NCBI GenBank assembly: GCA_011773575.1
Contig: WVXJ01000042.1
Location: forward strand, 4,959-20,565
Source of the DNA: Armatimonadota bacterium
Lineage (GTDB): Bacteria > Armatimonadota > Hebobacteria > Hebobacterales > WVXJ01
Direction: 5' to 3'
Length of the DNA stretch: 15,607 bases
The stretch's first letter is position 1. Every line of letters starts with the position of its first letter. Both the position numbers and the translations under genes were made by a program. Under the pieces are notes generated by a model. The model was not told where the DNA came from, ran no database searches, and was given only the letters and a program-made list of their open reading frames with translations. This document shows positions 8,837 through 15,225 of this stretch, in pieces.

Positions 8837-10093
8837 CTATTCACCCGACTGCCGGCGGGTTACAGTGACCAACTGACCCGATTTCAGGCCTTCCTGGCCA
8901 GAGGTTATTACTTTGTCGCCTGCGGCGATTCCTGAGAGAATCTCTATTTGGGCGGCATTTTCCAGCCCGATAGTTACCTCTCGGGGTTCAGCGCGATTAC
9001 TCTGTACCACGAAAACCGTCTTCTTGCCGTTTTGTTCAACCATTGCTTCCTTGGGCACGACTACTGCTTCTGCGTGCTTCTCCAGCAATACACTTCCGCG
9101 TGCAAACATACCGGGTCTCAATTGGAGACCTGTATTTTCTACTGCAATGCGTGCCATGAACTCACGGCTCTGATGCTCCGCTACAGGTACCAGACGCTCC
9201 ACACGGCCTTCGAAAGTCTTCCCCGGCAGAGCATCCGCAGATATGCTTACCTGTTGGTCGACGGCGAGCACTGCAAAGTTCTTCTCCGGGACGCTTGCTT
9301 CCAGATAGACTTGTTCAAGCGCAGCAATCCGCATTAGGGGGTCGCCTCCCATCCCGGGGACATCCCCTACGTTGATGTTCCGGAAATAGACTACTCCAGA
9401 GATCGGAGAACGTAGAATCGTGTTTTCGAGATCATTCTCGGCGTAATCGCGCGCTGCCTTCGCCTGTTCGACGGCGGCGGCGGCGGCCTCTATCTCCTCG
9501 GTTCTCGCCCCCGCCTCCATCAGGTTGTACTGCTCCAGGGCGGATTCATATTGGCTTTTTGTTACATCGTAATAGGTGCGCGCGCTGTCAACCTGCTCTT
9601 TGGGTGCGGCTCCTTCCTCATAGAGTCCTTCCAGCCGTTCCAGGTCAAGAGCGGCTTTGTCGAGGCTGGACTTGGCTGCGGTCACTGCATTCTTCGCCAC
9701 CGCTCGCTCCTCGGTTCTGGCACCGGCCTTCAGGATCGCCAGCCGTTTCTCAGCCGCGGTGAGTGCCGCCTGGTTCTGCTGGAAAACGGAGCGGGCTCGC
9801 GTGTCGTCCAGCCGAATCAGCACTTGACCTTTCTTTACACTGTCTCCTTCGCGAACCGTGACTTCCACCACTCTGTCGGAAAAGGTGGCCACAACGGAGG
9901 CGTCCTGAATTGTCCTGACAGTGCCGGTGACAATGACCTCCTTGGTCATTTCCGTGACTTCCGCGACAGTCACCTCCACCGGCAATCCCTCCGGTTCGTC
10001 GGCGACTTCGGTATTGCGCTGCGAGCATCCTTGCGCTGTCAGTAGGCCGAATATGGCTAGCGCAATCGAGGCCCGGCTTATCTTCATCTTCAT
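8837..10093 (-). CDS. RND efflux periplasmic adaptor (membrane fusion protein)
   Basis: A 418-residue HlyD/AcrA-type adaptor that would link the RND pump encoded next to it to an outer-membrane channel. It has an N-terminal signal segment ending at Cys23 (LLTAQGC, an imperfect lipobox, so probably a lipoprotein), a lipoyl half-motif (about 68-97, VREGDSVKKGQVLIRLDD), an alpha-helical hairpin of about 105-225 for channel contact, the second lipoyl half (ILRSPISGVVYFRNINVGD), a beta-barrel (about 258-345) and a membrane-proximal domain. The hairpin carries the phrase AGARTEE twice (123-129 and 194-200). The start is ATG 10093 with AGGG about 7 nt upstream; a second Met at codon 3 is possible. 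The first gene of the efflux group, with no TetR regulator or TolC gene beside it. Confidence 0.95.
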   Translation of the reverse strand: MKMKISRASIALAIFGLLTAQGCSQRNTEVADEPEGLPVEVTVAEVTEMTKEVIVTGTVRTIQDASVVATFSDRVVEVTVREGDSVKKGQVLIRLDDTRARSVFQQNQAALTAAEKRLAILKAGARTEERAVAKNAVTAAKSSLDKAALDLERLEGLYEEGAAPKEQVDSARTYYDVTKSQYESALEQYNLMEAGARTEEIEAAAAAVEQAKAARDYAENDLENTILRSPISGVVYFRNINVGDVPGMGGDPLMRIAALEQVYLEASVPEKNFAVLAVDQQVSISADALPGKTFEGRVERLVPVAEHQSREFMARIAVENTGLQLRPGMFARGSVLLEKHAEAVVVPKEAMVEQNGKKTVFVVQSNRAEPREVTIGLENAAQIEILSGIAAGDKVITSGQEGLKSGQLVTVTRRQSGE

Positions 10094-10187
10094 TCTCTCG
10101 CCCTGATCTCCCTTATTCCGTTCATAAACGATAAGAATTCCAAACTGAGGCTTTACTGCCTGAGGCTGGTGGTAGGTTTACCTGAAA

Positions 10188-10262
10188 TGGCTGCGGGGCC
10201 AGGACTCGAACCTGGACAAGAGGATCCAAAGTCCCCGGTGCTGCCTATTACACCACCCCGCA
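10188..10262 (-). tRNA. tRNA-Gln (anticodon TTG), CCA encoded
   Basis: The minus strand folds as a complete cloverleaf. The acceptor TGCGGGG pairs with CCCCGCA over seven base pairs; the anticodon stem GGGGA/TCCTC closes the loop CTTTGGA, giving anticodon TTG (Gln, CAA/CAG); and the T arm carries GGTTCGAGTCC. The discriminator is G and CCA is encoded (10190-10188). The U1-A72 end pair and G73 fit bacterial glutamine tRNAs. It has its own promoter and sits just upstream of the efflux genes, with no obvious terminator between. Confidence 0.96.
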
Positions 10263-10270
10263 TTAGCCTT

Positions 10271-10298
10271 ATTGTAGCATTCCCATGGAGGCTGTCAA
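10271..10298 (-). promoter_or_regulatory. Promoter of tRNA-Gln
   Basis: A perfect TTGACA (10298-10293), a 16-bp spacer and TACAAT (10276-10271) preceded by TGC, an extended -10. Only 8 nt separate the -10 from tRNA position 1, so the predicted transcript has a 5' leader of about 2 nt. This is the best promoter match in the window. Confidence 0.75.
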
Positions 10299-10349
10299 CG
10301 AAAGGGCGCGCTGTGAGGATTATGCCACAATGAAGGGGTTGTGTAGTGT

Positions 10350-10383
10350 AAACCAAGCGGATTTGTTCCCTAAACACATCCGC
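10350..10383 (-). terminator. Hairpin terminator after the exchanger genes
   Basis: On the minus strand GCGGAT (10383-10378) pairs with ATCCGC (10362-10357), with an inner TGTT/AACA extension and a short loop. It is followed by TTGGTTT. It begins 9 bp past the exchanger stop and ends the exchanger transcript before the tRNA promoter. The T-tract is interrupted, so efficiency is uncertain. Confidence 0.55.
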
Positions 10384-10391
10384 GCGGTGGG

Positions 10392-11390
10392 CTAGTGCGG
10401 GCTTGCCACGACCGGGGTGCGCACCATGTAGGCGGCGAAGATGATGGCGGCATAGAGCAGGACAAACAACACTCCTTGCCCCCGGGTCAACCGGCGCCTT
10501 GCAAGGCTGATGGTGGCGAAGATAGTAAGCACTGTCATGGTTAAGAAAGGAAGGCTGATGATTCCCGGTACAGTGCCGTGATTCTTGAAGAAAGCCACCA
10601 AGGGCAAAGTACCCAGCAGTAGGCTGTTATGGTTTACCTTAGAGCCGATAAAATTGCACACGGAAATCTCCGCCAGCCGACCGTTGCGAATGACCGTTAT
10701 ATAGGCGGTGATCTTCTCCGGCATTTCCGAGGCGAACGGCCCCAATATGATGGCGATTGCCATGGGGTTGATCCCAAGACCGTGAGCGAGTTTGAGCATG
10801 GAGTCAACGAAAGGCTCAGAAAGGAAGAAGACTGCTAATCCTCCCACTAGTAAGAATCCGCTCGCCACAGCCAGTCTCTTTCCGGTTGGCTTGGGGGCGT
10901 CTGCGTGAGTATTGTTGTTCCTAGCGAAAATGAAGGCCCGGCGGCTGAGTTGAATAACGTAGATTACAAAGAGAAGGGTAAGAAGAATGCCGTCCTTCAG
11001 GTCATAACCCCCTCCCTCCCAGGCGAGGAGAAGGGCGACTATCGCAGTAACCATGAGATAGATGGCATCTATGCGCGTGCCAGCCGAGAGTTCGATTCTC
11101 TCCACGGGCCGCTTGCTGATGCGGCTGGTTGCAAACAAGATTACGAGTCCATAGCCCAAGGTTATGAGGATCGTGCAGGCGCCTACTGCGGAGCCGATCG
11201 CCATCGAATACTCGAACTTGATTGCCGCCCAGATGACAAACATGTACTCCGGCATAGTGGTTATAAGAGCGAGCACTACACTGCCGGTAAAATGGGCTCC
11301 GAATTTCTCAGCGAAAATCTCAGCGCCATAACTCAACAGAGCCGCGGCAGCAGTTATCAGAACAAGCAAAATGAGGAACTCGCCTACCAC
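10392..11390 (-). CDS. Cation/calcium exchanger-type membrane protein, downstream paralog
   Basis: A 332-residue integral membrane protein of the Ca2+/cation antiporter (CaCA, Na_Ca_ex) superfamily, predicted to exchange a divalent cation for Na+ or H+. There are about ten hydrophobic segments in two inverted halves. Alpha-repeat 1 contains GAHFTGSVVLALITTMPEY with Glu48; alpha-repeat 2 contains ILGPFASEMPEK with Glu225, followed by NFIGSKVNHNSLL. The two Glu residues match the ion-binding glutamates of the family, but the usual GSN motifs are altered (GSAVGAC and GSKVNHN), so the substrate is uncertain. A hydrophilic loop at about 155-172 separates the halves. GTG 11390 has AGGAGG 6 nt upstream. 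About 70% identical by eye to the neighbour at 11570-12547. The stop is TAG. Confidence 0.88.
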   Translation of the reverse strand: MVGEFLILLVLITAAAALLSYGAEIFAEKFGAHFTGSVVLALITTMPEYMFVIWAAIKFEYSMAIGSAVGACTILITLGYGLVILFATSRISKRPVERIELSAGTRIDAIYLMVTAIVALLLAWEGGGYDLKDGILLTLLFVIYVIQLSRRAFIFARNNNTHADAPKPTGKRLAVASGFLLVGGLAVFFLSEPFVDSMLKLAHGLGINPMAIAIILGPFASEMPEKITAYITVIRNGRLAEISVCNFIGSKVNHNSLLLGTLPLVAFFKNHGTVPGIISLPFLTMTVLTIFATISLARRRLTRGQGVLFVLLYAAIIFAAYMVRTPVVASPH

Positions 11391-11412
11391 GCAAAGCCTC
11401 CTGGTGCGGGCA

Positions 11413-11486
11413 TATCTGTCCGGTTCGAGGGGACACCCAAGTGATTCGCCGTCTTGCCAGCAAATCCTTCTGCTGTTAGACCGGCA
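11413..11486 (-). promoter_or_regulatory. Conserved element, copy upstream of the second exchanger (candidate structured leader RNA)
   Basis: It shares with 12672-12735 a 28-nt block identical in both (11444-11471 here) plus matching flanks. As minus-strand RNA, UGCCGGU (11486-11480) pairs with ACCGG-A-CA (11424-11417) around an inner hairpin, GAUUUGC/GCGAAUC with a 10-nt loop. It ends about 22 nt before the exchanger GTG. It could be a cis-regulatory RNA, a dispersed palindromic repeat, or the remnant of a duplicated promoter region; I do not recognise a known riboswitch class. Confidence 0.45.
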
Positions 11487-11569
11487 TAACGAAATGCCCC
11501 GATAATGAGCATGTTACTGCAAGACCGGCGCGAACCGAGGAGTTGAGGTGGCCAAGAGTAAGCGCGAGC

Positions 11570-12547
11570 TCATAGCGGTTGACGGACCATGTAAGCGCCC
11601 AGAATGACTAGGCCGTAGAGCACTACAAAGACGACACCTTGCGAGCGCGCGAGTTTCCGCCTGGCTATGCTGGCGGCAGCAAAGACGGTGAGCGCGGTCA
11701 TTAACACAAAGGGCAGACTGATGATGCCGGAAACAGCGGTTTCATGTTTCGCGAAGGCAACGATGGGGAGCAAGGCCAAAAGGAGGCTGTTATGGTTGAT
11801 CTTTGAGCCAATGAAATTGCAGACGGAAATCTCCGCCAGACGGCCGTTTCTGATGACGGTTATGTAGGCGGTAATCTTCTCAGGCATTTCTGATGCCAAG
11901 GGGCTGAGTATGATGCTGATTGCCATCGTACTGATACCGAATGCCTCGGCCAGAACGCTCATTGAGTCCACGAAAAGTTTGGACAAGAAGAAGACTGTGA
12001 CCCCGCCCACAAGGAGAAAGGCAGTTGCCAAAAGCAGTTTCTTCTTGGTGGGTTGCGCGCTATTCTCGTGATTGCTCCTGGCGAATAGTACTGCCCGTCG
12101 GCTCACTTGAATAACATAGACTACAAACAGAACAGCCAGAATAATGCCGTCCTTCAGGTCAAAGCCATTGCCTTCCCATGCGAGCAGAATCGCAATCACA
12201 GCCGTCACCATAAGGTAGACAGCGTCTATGCGGGTCCCAGGGGTCAATTCCACCTTCTCAACCGGCCTTCTGCTAACACGGGTGGTTGCAAACAAGATAA
12301 CCAGTCCATAACCCAGGGTGATGAGGATTGAGCAGGCGCCCACTGCTGAGCCAATTGCCATCCCGTAGTCACCATCCATGCAGGCCCAAAAAACGACTAG
12401 GTATTCCGGAAGAGTGGTTATCAGGGCAAGTAGTATGCTGCCGGCGAAATGGGCGCCGAGCTTCTCGGAGAAAGGCTCGGCGCCGTAACTCAAGAGCGCG
12501 GCCGCCACAGTCAGGAGGAACAGCAAGACAAGGAACTCGCCTATCAC
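11570..12547 (-). CDS. Cation/calcium exchanger-type membrane protein, upstream paralog
   Basis: A 325-residue CaCA-superfamily antiporter and the tandem paralog of the following gene. Alpha-repeat 1 has LALITTLPEYL with Glu48; alpha-repeat 2 has LASEMPEKITAYITVIRNG with Glu223, then NFIGSKINHNSLLL. The segment around alpha-repeat 2 is identical in the two paralogs for more than 30 residues, while the central loop (about 155-170) and the C terminus diverge, as expected if the transport core is under constraint. GTG 12547 follows AAGAGGG at 5 nt and overlaps the stop of a short upstream reading frame as GTGA. The gene is divergent from serS and separated from its paralog by 179 bp without a clear terminator, so the two may share a transcript. 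Confidence 0.88.
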   Translation of the reverse strand: MIGEFLVLLFLLTVAAALLSYGAEPFSEKLGAHFAGSILLALITTLPEYLVVFWACMDGDYGMAIGSAVGACSILITLGYGLVILFATTRVSRRPVEKVELTPGTRIDAVYLMVTAVIAILLAWEGNGFDLKDGIILAVLFVVYVIQVSRRAVLFARSNHENSAQPTKKKLLLATAFLLVGGVTVFFLSKLFVDSMSVLAEAFGISTMAISIILSPLASEMPEKITAYITVIRNGRLAEISVCNFIGSKINHNSLLLALLPIVAFAKHETAVSGIISLPFVLMTALTVFAAASIARRKLARSQGVVFVVLYGLVILGAYMVRQPL

Positions 12548-12618
12548 GCCGGCCCTCTTCCCGTCATGCCGACTTGCATCACAGGAGCAATACGTCCTTT
12601 ATGTCTTTTCTCACGCAT
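12544..12618 (-). other. Possible leader ORF overlapping the exchanger start
   Basis: ATG 12618 opens a 24-codon basic peptide (MREKRHKGRIAPVMQVGM...) whose TGA overlaps the exchanger GTG as GTGA, an arrangement often seen in translational coupling. Its Shine-Dalgarno candidate AAGGA is 12 nt away, which is long. No homolog is recognised, so it may be chance. Confidence 0.2.
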
Positions 12619-12671
12619 CTGGGAGCGATGTCCTTCTGCGAGATAGTGCAACAATAACAGAAGAGCAGGTG

Positions 12672-12735
12672 TATCTGTCCAATTCGAGGAAAATTCGCCG
12701 TCTTGCCAGCAAATCCTTCTATTGCTAGACTGGCA
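12672..12735 (-). promoter_or_regulatory. Conserved element, copy upstream of the first exchanger (candidate structured leader RNA)
   Basis: Second copy of the 11413-11486 element, with the identical block at 12693-12720. The minus-strand pairing is kept: UGCCAGU (12735-12729) with AUUGG-A-CA (12683-12676), where the stem bases differ from the other copy yet still pair, one as G-U; the inner hairpin is GAUUUGC/GCGAAUU. The same changes give A-C mismatches on the plus strand. It lies about 124 nt before the exchanger start and 44 nt before serS, so it could overlap control of either gene. Confidence 0.45.
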
Positions 12736-12779
12736 GGGCAAGCGTGTGCTCAATTCGTCATTCTGACCGGTGGGGACAA

Positions 12780-14057
12780 ATGCTGGATATAAGACTCATT
12801 CGTTCTGAACCCGAAAAGGTGGAGCAAGCCCTGCGGCGCCGCGGGAAGGAGATTTCTCTCAAACCGGTACTCGACGCGGATGCTCGCCGCCGCGCACTCC
12901 TGGTGGAGATGGAGGCTTTGAAAGCAAAGCGAAATGAAGCTTCCAAAGAAATCGGCCGCAAGAAGAAGGCCGGCGAAGATACCGACTCCTCGATGGAAGA
13001 GATGCGCAAAGTGGGCGAGCAAATCGGCGCTCTGGAGGGCAAGGTTCGGGAAGTGGAGACTACACTGGAGCAGCTGCTTTGGAACATTCCCAACCTGCCG
13101 GATGATTCTGTGCCGGATGGGCTGAAAGAAGAGGACAATCTTCTTGTGGGAGAGTGGGGGAGTCCCCGTCGGTTTGATTTCGCGCCGAAACCGCACTGGG
13201 AGGTGGCCGCCAATCTTGGGATTGTAGATTTTGAGAGGGCGACAAAGATTGCGGGCGCCAAGTTCGAAGTCTTCGTGGGCGCAGGAGACCGCCTGCGCCG
13301 GGCGCTCATTCAGCTCATGTTGGATTCTCATCGCGGCCGCGGTTATGTGGAAGTGGGGCTGCCACTCTTGGCAAGGCGGGATTCGCTGATGGCGAGCGGA
13401 CACCTGCCTTTCTTTGAAGAAGACCAGTTCTCCATCCGCCAGGAGGAGATGTTCCTGATTCCCACAGCAGAGGCGGCCCTGGCGAATCTGCATCGAGACG
13501 AGATACTCTCCGCCGATAATTTGCCGATGAAGTATGCCTCTTATACTCCTTGCTTCCGCTATGAAAAAGTCGGCGCCGGCAAAGAGTCCCGCGGCCTTAT
13601 CCGCCAATACCAGTTCGATAAGGTCGAACTCTTCAAGTTCGTCCTGCCGGAGACTTCGTTTGACGAATTGGAGGGGTTGAGAGGCGACGCCGAGGCCATC
13701 TATCAGGCCTTGGAGATCCCCTATCGCACGGTACTGCTTTGCGCGGGGGAGATGGGGACCGCATCAACGAAGACCTATGACCCAATGGCCTGGTTTCCCG
13801 GTTTGGACAAATGGCTGGAATTGAGTTCCTGCTCAAACTGTCTGGATTGGCAGGCGAGAAGAGCGAACGTGCGCTTCAAACGGGGGCCGAAAGGAAAGCC
13901 GGAATTCGTCCACACCCTCAACGGCTCCGGCCTCGCCGTAGGACGCACCTTCGCCGCGCTGTTGGAGAACCACCAACAAGCAGATGGAAGTGTGGTGATA
14001 CCGGAAGCGTTGAGGGATTATCTTGATGGGATTGAGAAGATAACTGCAGTAAGGTAA
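12780..14057 (+). CDS. serS: Seryl-tRNA synthetase
   Basis: Class II synthetase of 425 residues that charges tRNA-Ser (and tRNA-Sec where present). The N-terminal long antiparallel coiled coil that grips the tRNA variable arm spans about 27-100 (rich in Lys, Glu and Arg). The catalytic domain has motif 2 as CFRYEKVGAGKESRGLIRQ (258-276) then FDKVELF, and motif 3 as LNGSGLAVGRTFAALLEN (380-397), both intact; TAEAALANLH is the usual Ser-binding region. Length and order are typical. The start is ATG 12780 (MLDIRLIRSEPE), with GGTGGGG just upstream. The longer GTG 12744 option adds 12 residues not expected for the family. Divergent from the exchanger pair. Confidence 0.97.
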   Translation: MLDIRLIRSEPEKVEQALRRRGKEISLKPVLDADARRRALLVEMEALKAKRNEASKEIGRKKKAGEDTDSSMEEMRKVGEQIGALEGKVREVETTLEQLLWNIPNLPDDSVPDGLKEEDNLLVGEWGSPRRFDFAPKPHWEVAANLGIVDFERATKIAGAKFEVFVGAGDRLRRALIQLMLDSHRGRGYVEVGLPLLARRDSLMASGHLPFFEEDQFSIRQEEMFLIPTAEAALANLHRDEILSADNLPMKYASYTPCFRYEKVGAGKESRGLIRQYQFDKVELFKFVLPETSFDELEGLRGDAEAIYQALEIPYRTVLLCAGEMGTASTKTYDPMAWFPGLDKWLELSSCSNCLDWQARRANVRFKRGPKGKPEFVHTLNGSGLAVGRTFAALLENHQQADGSVVIPEALRDYLDGIEKITAVR

Positions 14058-14090
14058 CTGATGACTAGAGTGCGGTAGAGAGAGACCCAG

Positions 14091-14189
14091 GTGACAATCT
14101 GGATCCTGAGAAGATTAGATGCGATAGATTGGAGCACGATAGCCTTGAAGGTTTTGGACTACTTGGCTCTTGCTCTTCACCTTAACTGA
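14091..14189 (+). other. Short ORF in frame with the following hypothetical protein, ended by TGA
   Basis: GTG 14091 opens 32 codons (starting VTIWILRRLDAIDWSTIAL) and stops at TGA 14187-14189. The same frame then stays open to 14711 with a clear membrane-type segment directly after the stop. It may be the 5' part of a broken gene or a chance ORF. No good ribosome binding site is seen. Confidence 0.25.
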
Positions 14190-14249
14190 GGAAATGTTGC
14201 TCAATGGGTAGCGATCTGGTTTGCTTTTGCCGCGGTTTTCGTATCCGTT

Positions 14250-14711
14250 ATGGTGTTTGTTCAATCAAGGGCGGCGAAAGTCGCATCTATACACAAAGAA
14301 TTGGCGAAACAGGAAAGTTTGATAATAGAGATCTTCTTTAAGAATATCGGAAACGGCAAGAGTGCCAGTCGGTGCGGAATATCCAGCCCATTTTCCTACC
14401 ACTTGGGAATACAAGGCCCTGACCGGCGAGAATACAGCCAAATTGTGGGTGTATTCCTTCATCAGATATCGCTCTTGAAACTAGTCTTCCGCAGTAGAGG
14501 ATTTCTTGGTTCCGAAGATGTGAACGGGTATTGTGCTTGGTCATCGGGAATACGCGTACCTTGGGTTGAGTCAGAACCAGATCTCCTTAGATCTTGGGGG
14601 CTCATCAGGGAGACAGGTTATGTCTATGGTGAGAAGTTCATTACCTGGCAAGAGGAGTTTTGCGGCTTCAGAAGGCTAACGCAAGCGTTGAGTAACATCA
14701 ATGAGAATTGA
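14250..14711 (+). CDS. Hypothetical, possibly membrane-anchored protein; 5' end uncertain
   Basis: I do not recognise this 153-residue protein. From ATG 14250 it begins MVFVQSRAAKVASIHKELAK, then has a mixed region with no known motif, ending near FRRLTQALSNINEN. The ATG has no Shine-Dalgarno site. The frame is open upstream back to TGA 14187, and that stretch reads GNVAQWVAIWFAFAAVFVSV, a typical N-terminal membrane anchor that the annotated start would cut in half; it contains no ATG, GTG or TTG. The gene is therefore either damaged by an indel or stop upstream, or expressed from an unusual start. The stretch looks more A+T-rich than its neighbours and adjoins a toxin-antitoxin pair, which suggests accessory DNA. 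Confidence 0.4.
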   Translation: MVFVQSRAAKVASIHKELAKQESLIIEIFFKNIGNGKSASRCGISSPFSYHLGIQGPDRREYSQIVGVFLHQISLLKLVFRSRGFLGSEDVNGYCAWSSGIRVPWVESEPDLLRSWGLIRETGYVYGEKFITWQEEFCGFRRLTQALSNINEN

Positions 14712-14727
14712 CATGTATTCATACCCA

Positions 14728-14740
14728 GTTACCCAGTAAC
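14728..14740. terminator. Small inverted repeat between convergent genes
   Basis: GTTAC-CCA-GTAAC lies in the 30-bp gap between the hypothetical ORF and the hicB stop. It could act as a weak bidirectional terminator, but the stem is only 5 bp and no T-tract follows. Confidence 0.2.
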
Positions 14741-14741
14741 T

Positions 14742-14960
14742 TCACGCAGCAGTGCTTACGCGGCCAATGAGCAGTCCGCTGTCGCCGGAGACGTCTTGGC
14801 CATCTTCGCGCAGAGCGGCAATATGTGATTCGACAGCCTCTTTGGTATTGGCCAGGGCCTGCTCTATTGTCTCACCCTGTGAAAAGCATCCTTGCAGGGC
14901 AGGCACCTCTGTCCAGTAACCACCTTCTTCCGCGGGATGGATAATTACCGTATAGTCCAT
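14742..14960 (-). CDS. hicB: HicB-family antitoxin
   Basis: A 72-residue antitoxin that would neutralise the HicA mRNA interferase encoded just upstream. It shows the HicB partial RNase H-like fold: YTVIIHPAEEGGYWTEVPALQGCFSQGETIEQALANTKEAVESHI, with the typical GG-Y-W...P-L-GC...G-T--EA pattern. It is a short form: the C-terminal DNA-binding domain (HTH or ribbon-helix-helix) found in longer HicB proteins is absent. ATG 14960 has AGGAGG 5 nt upstream, within the end of hicA, and the gap to hicA is 2 bp, so the two are co-transcribed and probably translationally coupled. Confidence 0.92.
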   Translation of the reverse strand: MDYTVIIHPAEEGGYWTEVPALQGCFSQGETIEQALANTKEAVESHIAALREDGQDVSGDSGLLIGRVSTAA

Positions 14961-14962
14961 TT

Positions 14963-15193
14963 CTACCTCCTCAGTAAGGAGAGGAAATCCTCGACCGATA
15001 ATCCGGCTTTCTTGATGGCAGCACTGAGTAATCCTACCTTTATCTCACCATGAGCGGGTATTGTCACCACTTGCCCATTCGGCATCTTTATATTGATGTG
15101 GCTGCCTTTACCGGAACGCCGTGTGCCCCCAGCCCTTTCGAAAACTCGAATTATCTCCTCTGCGCGGAGTCCCCTCGGCAGCCCATTCGGCAT
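14963..15193 (-). CDS. hicA: HicA-family toxin (mRNA interferase)
   Basis: A 76-residue toxin of the YcfA/HicA family, a small dsRBD-like protein that binds and cuts mRNA. The conserved core is visible: REL-type start LRAEEIIRVFERAGG, then GKGSHINIKMPNGQVVTIPAHGEIKVGLLSAAIKKAGLS, in which the His of GSH matches the catalytic histidine. ATG 15193 is preceded by AGGAAAG at about 4 nt. The toxin precedes its antitoxin, the usual hicAB order. It lies 75 bp downstream of the PHP gene stop on the same strand and has its own extended -10 candidate. Confidence 0.93.
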   Translation of the reverse strand: MPNGLPRGLRAEEIIRVFERAGGTRRSGKGSHINIKMPNGQVVTIPAHGEIKVGLLSAAIKKAGLSVEDFLSLLRR

Positions 15194-15225
15194 ATTACTT
15201 TCCTATGGAGTTCAACAGTGCCCCC

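Noticed and set aside
11413..11486. Match to a guanidine-III riboswitch, suggested by the shared stretch CAAGACGGCG
   Set aside because: That class needs an upstream strand such as GCGCCGU to pair with ACGGCGC and form its pseudoknot; neither copy here has it, and the 3' bases differ (GGCGAAU).
12744..12779. Upstream GTG start giving serS 12 more residues
   Set aside because: MLDIRLIRSEP is the expected seryl-tRNA synthetase N terminus, and a purine-rich site (GGTGGGG) stands just before ATG 12780.
12750..13607. 285-codon open frame on the minus strand, antisense to serS
   Set aside because: serS is a full-length, well-conserved enzyme on the plus strand; the antisense frame has no family motifs.
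14187..14189. Selenocysteine insertion at the in-frame TGA upstream of the hypothetical protein
   Set aside because: The downstream hairpin is short, the context is a membrane anchor rather than a redox site, and no selenoprotein genes are in the window. A broken gene is simpler.
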